Source of the DNA: Sphingobacteriales bacterium 50-39
Lineage (GTDB): Bacteria > Bacteroidota > Bacteroidia > Chitinophagales > Chitinophagaceae
NCBI GenBank assembly: GCA_001898505.1
Contig: MKTZ01000010.1
Span: 186,001-250,000, forward strand
DNA length: 64,000 bases
Reading direction: 5' to 3'
Below, piece after piece: positions 61,090 to 64,000 of the stretch. Both the position numbers and the translations under genes were made by a program. Positions within the stretch are counted from its first letter, which is position 1. Each line of letters opens with the position of its first letter. A model generated the notes under the pieces. It was not told the origin of the DNA, did not search any database, and saw only the letters and a program-made list of their open reading frames with translations.

Positions 61090-62565
61090 TTATATCTCCT
61101 CCATCACCTGTTTCAAAAGACTAATCGCCTTTTCCTGCTCTTTAAAATTCAGGGAGGCAAAACCCAATCCCGTGGAGTTGTATTTGATCCTGCCTGTATC
61201 GTAATCGGTGCCGTCAGGAAAGATCAGTCCACGCTGCTGGGCCTTCTCAACCACGACAGGTAATGGATGGTGCAGGAACTGTGTCCATACTGCCATCCCT
61301 CCTTCGGGGATCTTAAAAGAAATATGTTGTCCCAGCTCACGTTGAAGGATAGGGCAGAAATGGTCCCGGCGCTGATTATAAAGCTTTACTGACTTCTTGA
61401 TATGCCGGACAATGGTGCCATCCCTGTATAGTTCGGCGATCGCATTTTCAATCAGGCTGTCTCCCATCGTGTCGATGGCCTTGCGCAGGGCTGTGGCGCT
61501 GCGGATAAACTTCTCCGGCGCCACCATGAAACCGACCCTTATCGCCGGCGCCAACGACTTGCTCAGGGTCCCGATGTAGATAACATTTCCATTCCTGTCG
61601 AGACTGGCCATGGGCATCATGGGACTGCCTGAGTAATGAAAGTCATAGTCGTAATCATCTTCGATGATGGCGAATTTATATCTGGCCGCCAACTCCAGGA
61701 GGTGGACGCGTCTTTTAGGGGCAAGGGTCATGCTGGTAGGATGATGGTGATGCGGGATCACATACACCATTCTTACGTTCCGGGTACTGCATATCTTTTC
61801 CACTCGCGCGGTATCTATGCCTTCTTCATCCATGGCCACATAATTGATCCTTGCACCGGACAATTCAAACGTGCGATTGGCTCTTGCATAGCCGGGCGTC
61901 CCGACAATGACCTCCTGTTTGGGCTTTAACAAGAGGGAAGCAATAATGTAAAGCCCCATCTGGGCCCCTTTTGTTATCAGGATATTTTCCGGCGTTATCG
62001 AGAGTCCCCTGGTGTCATTGAGAAAACCGGCCAGCGTCTCCCGCAGGAATGAAGTTCCCTGTCCTCCGCCATAGGTCAGGTATTTTTTATGGAAAGACAA
62101 TCTGGACAGGCGTCTGATACTGCCGACGAGGCTTTCCATCGGCGCCAGGCGGGGATCGGGGAAGCCTGAATCTATTACCAGCTTGCCGGCTGGGGGGTGT
62201 TCCGGAGAATGGTAAGGCAATATCCTCTTCTCTTCATAGGCAAAGCCGGGAGTCGCCGGCACGTGAAACACCGCCATCTCGATGGTCAATTTTCGCGGAG
62301 AAAGAACGGGCGGGTCCACTTTCACAAATGCTCCCTTCTGCGGCACTATTTCTATCCACCCTTGCGATTCCAGTTCCCCAAAGGCGGCAGCCACTGTCAG
62401 TCTATTGATCTTCAAGATATCTGCTATTCGTCTGGCGCCGGGCAGCCGAAGGCCTTTCCTCAGCTGTCCCTGATGAATACCCTGGATAATCGCGTGCGTA
62501 ATCTGCAGGTACATCGGCGACCTGGACGATTTGTCAATGACTATCAATTCTTTTATCAGGTTCAT
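61090..62565 (-). CDS. MocR-family transcriptional regulator (GntR HTH plus aminotransferase-like domain)
   Basis: 491-residue regulator; ATG at 62565 chosen because it begins MNLIKELIVID, the usual MocR start. GntR winged helix at about 20-80 (GLRLPGARRIADILKINRLTVAAAFGELESQGWI). The rest is a fold-type I aminotransferase with the PLP lysine in TLSKSLAPAIRVGF. MocR proteins (e.g. PdxR) bind PLP or an amino-acid derivative and regulate divergent genes. The neighbour is the GNAT gene at 62647, with a shared 81-bp control region that has matching direct repeats. Confidence 0.92.
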   Translation of the reverse strand: MNLIKELIVIDKSSRSPMYLQITHAIIQGIHQGQLRKGLRLPGARRIADILKINRLTVAAAFGELESQGWIEIVPQKGAFVKVDPPVLSPRKLTIEMAVFHVPATPGFAYEEKRILPYHSPEHPPAGKLVIDSGFPDPRLAPMESLVGSIRRLSRLSFHKKYLTYGGGQGTSFLRETLAGFLNDTRGLSITPENILITKGAQMGLYIIASLLLKPKQEVIVGTPGYARANRTFELSGARINYVAMDEEGIDTARVEKICSTRNVRMVYVIPHHHHPTSMTLAPKRRVHLLELAARYKFAIIEDDYDYDFHYSGSPMMPMASLDRNGNVIYIGTLSKSLAPAIRVGFMVAPEKFIRSATALRKAIDTMGDSLIENAIAELYRDGTIVRHIKKSVKLYNQRRDHFCPILQRELGQHISFKIPEGGMAVWTQFLHHPLPVVVEKAQQRGLIFPDGTDYDTGRIKYNSTGLGFASLNFKEQEKAISLLKQVMEEI

Positions 62566-62577
62566 GGCATGCGAGCT

Positions 62578-62640
62578 AACTGGCCTAGTTGATATCTCTG
62601 AACTGGTATAGTTGTATACTCCAGTAAAGATATAGCTTTG
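62578..62640 (+). promoter_or_regulatory. MocR operator-like direct repeats and GNAT promoter
   Basis: Two direct copies of AACTGG-N2-TAGTTG start at 62578 and 62601 (exact 23-bp period). The second contains an inverted repeat GTATA-GTTG-TATAC (62606-62619). TTG at 62612-62614, 18 bp, then TAGCTTTG at 62633-62640 is a full match to TTG-N17-23-TAnnTTTG for the GNAT gene, so the second repeat overlaps the -33 element. Confidence 0.6.
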
Positions 62641-62646
62641 AATTAA

Positions 62647-63114
62647 ATGAACATCCGAAAAATAGAGCGTCATGACATCGACCTGGTAGCGGGTCTTTTC
62701 GACCGGTATCGAGTCTTTTATCAGCAGCCCTCCGACCTCGATCTGGCCCGCAAATACCTGGGCCTCCGGCTGGAGAACGATGAATCAGTCGTGTTTGTGG
62801 CGCTGGCAAAAAAGGGGGATATGTCGATCCCTGTAGGGTTCACGCAATTATATCCCCATTATTCTTCCATACGCGCTGCCAAGAACTGGATCCTTAATGA
62901 TCTGTATGTGGAGACTCCCTACAGGGGCATGGGTATCGGGGCGGCGCTGATCAGGAAGGTGATGGATTTTGCAAAGGGGGAAGGCGCTGTGTTTGTGGAG
63001 CTGGCAACCGCGACGGACAATTACGCAGGCCAGCACCTCTATGAAAAAATGGGGTTTATAAAACGGCCACCCGACCATGAGTTCTTCACCTACCGTCTGA
63101 CATTAAAAACCTGA
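62647..63114 (+). CDS. GNAT-family N-acetyltransferase
   Basis: 155-residue acetyltransferase. The acetyl-CoA-binding motif is YRGMGIGAALIRKVMDFA (about 96-113), preceded by AAKNWILNDLYVETPY, and the C-terminal strand DNYAGQHLYEKMGFIKRP is typical. Substrate unknown. It is divergent from the MocR regulator and 4 bp upstream of the next gene, with which it is probably cotranscribed. The promoter at 62612-62640 leaves a leader of only a few bases. Confidence 0.9.
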   Translation: MNIRKIERHDIDLVAGLFDRYRVFYQQPSDLDLARKYLGLRLENDESVVFVALAKKGDMSIPVGFTQLYPHYSSIRAAKNWILNDLYVETPYRGMGIGAALIRKVMDFAKGEGAVFVELATATDNYAGQHLYEKMGFIKRPPDHEFFTYRLTLKT

Positions 63115-63118
63115 TAAT

Positions 63119-63718
63119 ATGAGATACGTAATCACTTTTTTGCTATTAACTGCCTGCTATTTCGGGAAGGCTCAGATCATCGACAGCTTCCCCATGCCTG
63201 CCTTGAAGTTCGATCCCAAAGGGGAATTGATCATTACGGCCTCTGCCACCTCTTCGAAGAATGACTTCGACTTCCTGGTAGGTAAATGGAAAATGAAAAA
63301 TAAACACCTGAACAAACGGCTCGAGGGTTGCAGGGAATACACAGAGTTCGACAGCGAGGTGGAGGATCTCGGCGTGCTGGACGGCATGGGAAATTTCGAT
63401 GTTGTCCGCCGGCGTCTGGATGATGGGAAGGTTTACGAGGGAAGAACGATACGTACATTCGACCCCGGAACGCGCCTGTGGCGATTGTACTGGATAGATG
63501 TCAACGGCGGTGCGCTGGAGCCTCCTGTCATCGGCTCGTTCCATGATGGCATCGGATTGTTCTTTGGAAAGGATTTTCAGGTGGGCCGGCCTGTGATCGT
63601 GGTGTATAAATGGGACAAGACCAATCCTGAGCGGCCGAAGTGGAGCCAGGCCTTCTCCGACGACAATGGGAAGACATGGGAATGGAATTATGCCAATACG
63701 TCGTATAGAGTGAAGTGA
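63119..63718 (+). CDS. Secreted protein of unknown function
   Basis: 199-residue exported protein (signal ending YFGKAQ, about residue 19). The body starts at NDFDFLVGKWKMKNKHLNKRLEGC, resembling the DUF1579/lipocalin-like proteins that begin LxGxW. Then VRRRLDDGKVYEGRTIRTFDPGTRLWRLYWIDVNGG and a final NGKTWEWNYANTSYRV strand. No catalytic residues are apparent. It is 4 bp after the acetyltransferase gene and ends 8 bp from the convergent OmpA-like gene. Confidence 0.78.
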   Translation: MRYVITFLLLTACYFGKAQIIDSFPMPALKFDPKGELIITASATSSKNDFDFLVGKWKMKNKHLNKRLEGCREYTEFDSEVEDLGVLDGMGNFDVVRRRLDDGKVYEGRTIRTFDPGTRLWRLYWIDVNGGALEPPVIGSFHDGIGLFFGKDFQVGRPVIVVYKWDKTNPERPKWSQAFSDDNGKTWEWNYANTSYRVK

Positions 63719-63726
63719 GGGGGTGC

Positions 63727-64000
63727 TCAATAATATTTCAACGTAAGCTCTACCCGCCTGTTAAGAGCACGCCCTTCCTGCGTACCATTATCTGCAACAG
63801 GTTTTGTGCTGCCATAGCCTGCAGAAGACAATCTTTCTTTCGAGATGCCTTTTTCTGTATGAAGATGCTCCAATACGGCGTTGGCGCGTTGTTCGCTGAG
63901 CCTCTGATTTTTTTCGGGGGTACCGGAATTATCTGTGTGCCCAGCAATAATCAACTTCAGATAAGGATCCTGTTGAAGAACAGCGGCTACTTCATCCAGC
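63727..64000 (-). CDS. OmpA-like peptidoglycan-binding protein (C-terminal part; 5' end outside window)
   Basis: The frame stays open to the right edge. Visible residues run LDEVAAVLQQDPYLKLIIAGHTDNSG, then KNQRLSEQRANAVLEHLHTEKGIS, then RLSSAGYGSTKPV and RALNRRVELTLKYY at the end. This is the OmpA/Pal C-terminal domain, with the NQxLSxxRAxxV ligand motif that binds meso-DAP in peptidoglycan. The N-terminal domain lies beyond the window, so the kind of outer-membrane protein is unknown. Confidence 0.93.
   Translation of the reverse strand, partial: LDEVAAVLQQDPYLKLIIAGHTDNSGTPEKNQRLSEQRANAVLEHLHTEKGISKERLSSAGYGSTKPVADNGTQEGRALNRRVELTLKYY

Noticed and set aside
1-64000. CRISPR arrays, rRNA, tRNA, insertion sequences, prophage or integrase genes
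   Set aside because: No regularly spaced repeats, no structural RNA signatures, and no transposase or integrase motifs were seen; the scan was by eye, so a small RNA gene could have been missed.

Overview
The window comes from a member of the Bacteroidota, most likely of the Chitinophagaceae/Sphingobacteriia type (an inference from gene content; no rRNA or marker phylogeny is possible here). Evidence: three SusC/SusD outer-membrane pairs, a FecI-type sigma/FecR anti-sigma pair next to an STN-bearing SusC, many lipoproteins with Bacteroidota-style lipoboxes, DUF1735, DUF6520 and DUF6340 family proteins, short leaders, few Shine-Dalgarno sequences, and several promoter candidates of the TTG-N17-23-TAnnTTTG type. 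No rRNA, tRNA, CRISPR array, integrase or transposase was seen; this looks like chromosomal accessory metabolism.

Layout. 1-11894: a carbohydrate-use locus (end of an MFS sugar transporter, SusC, SusD, a GntR regulator with a sugar-binding-type effector domain, a sodium/solute symporter, and a very large exported double-toroid glycosidase-like protein). A tandem 10-bp repeat built on CAGACT precedes both the SusC and the glycosidase gene and is the best candidate operator. 11756-16685: methyltransferase, ABC-type permease, DUF6340 lipoprotein, LspA. 16704-19144: VWA-domain protein and an orphan OmpR-type response regulator. 19377-25919: a TonB-dependent receptor with a beta-helix lipoprotein and a YncE-like propeller, then an AraC regulator and a DinB protein. 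25973-28960: small lipoprotein, Tat-exported Gfo/Idh/MocA protein, PAP2 phosphatase.

28988-39636: two divergent operons that together look like an oxidative (3-keto-sugar) glycoside cleavage pathway. The minus arm has Gfo/Idh/MocA oxidoreductase, sugar isomerase/epimerase, lipoprotein cytochrome c, DUF1080 hydrolase and ThuA protein. The plus arm has MFS transporter, exported TIM-barrel isomerase, two tandem GMC flavo-dehydrogenases and a Tat-lipoprotein small subunit. The 242-bp region between the arms carries a long-range inverted repeat and a leader hairpin.

39675-41542: half-size DMT transporter, TauE/SafE permease, small lipoprotein. 41862-48612: sigma/anti-sigma/SusC/SusD unit. 48707-50868: a run of small envelope genes, including a MauE-like membrane protein translationally coupled to a six-cysteine secreted peptide, a CAP-domain protein, a YtxJ protein, and a 41-residue lipoprotein. 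51114-55061: housekeeping-like Mpl ligase, exonuclease, polyprenol-phosphate mannosyltransferase, EamA transporter. 55083-60806: a third SusC/SusD operon with a DUF1735 lipoprotein. 61090-64000: MocR regulator divergent from a GNAT acetyltransferase, a secreted protein of unknown function, and the start-truncated end of an OmpA-like protein.
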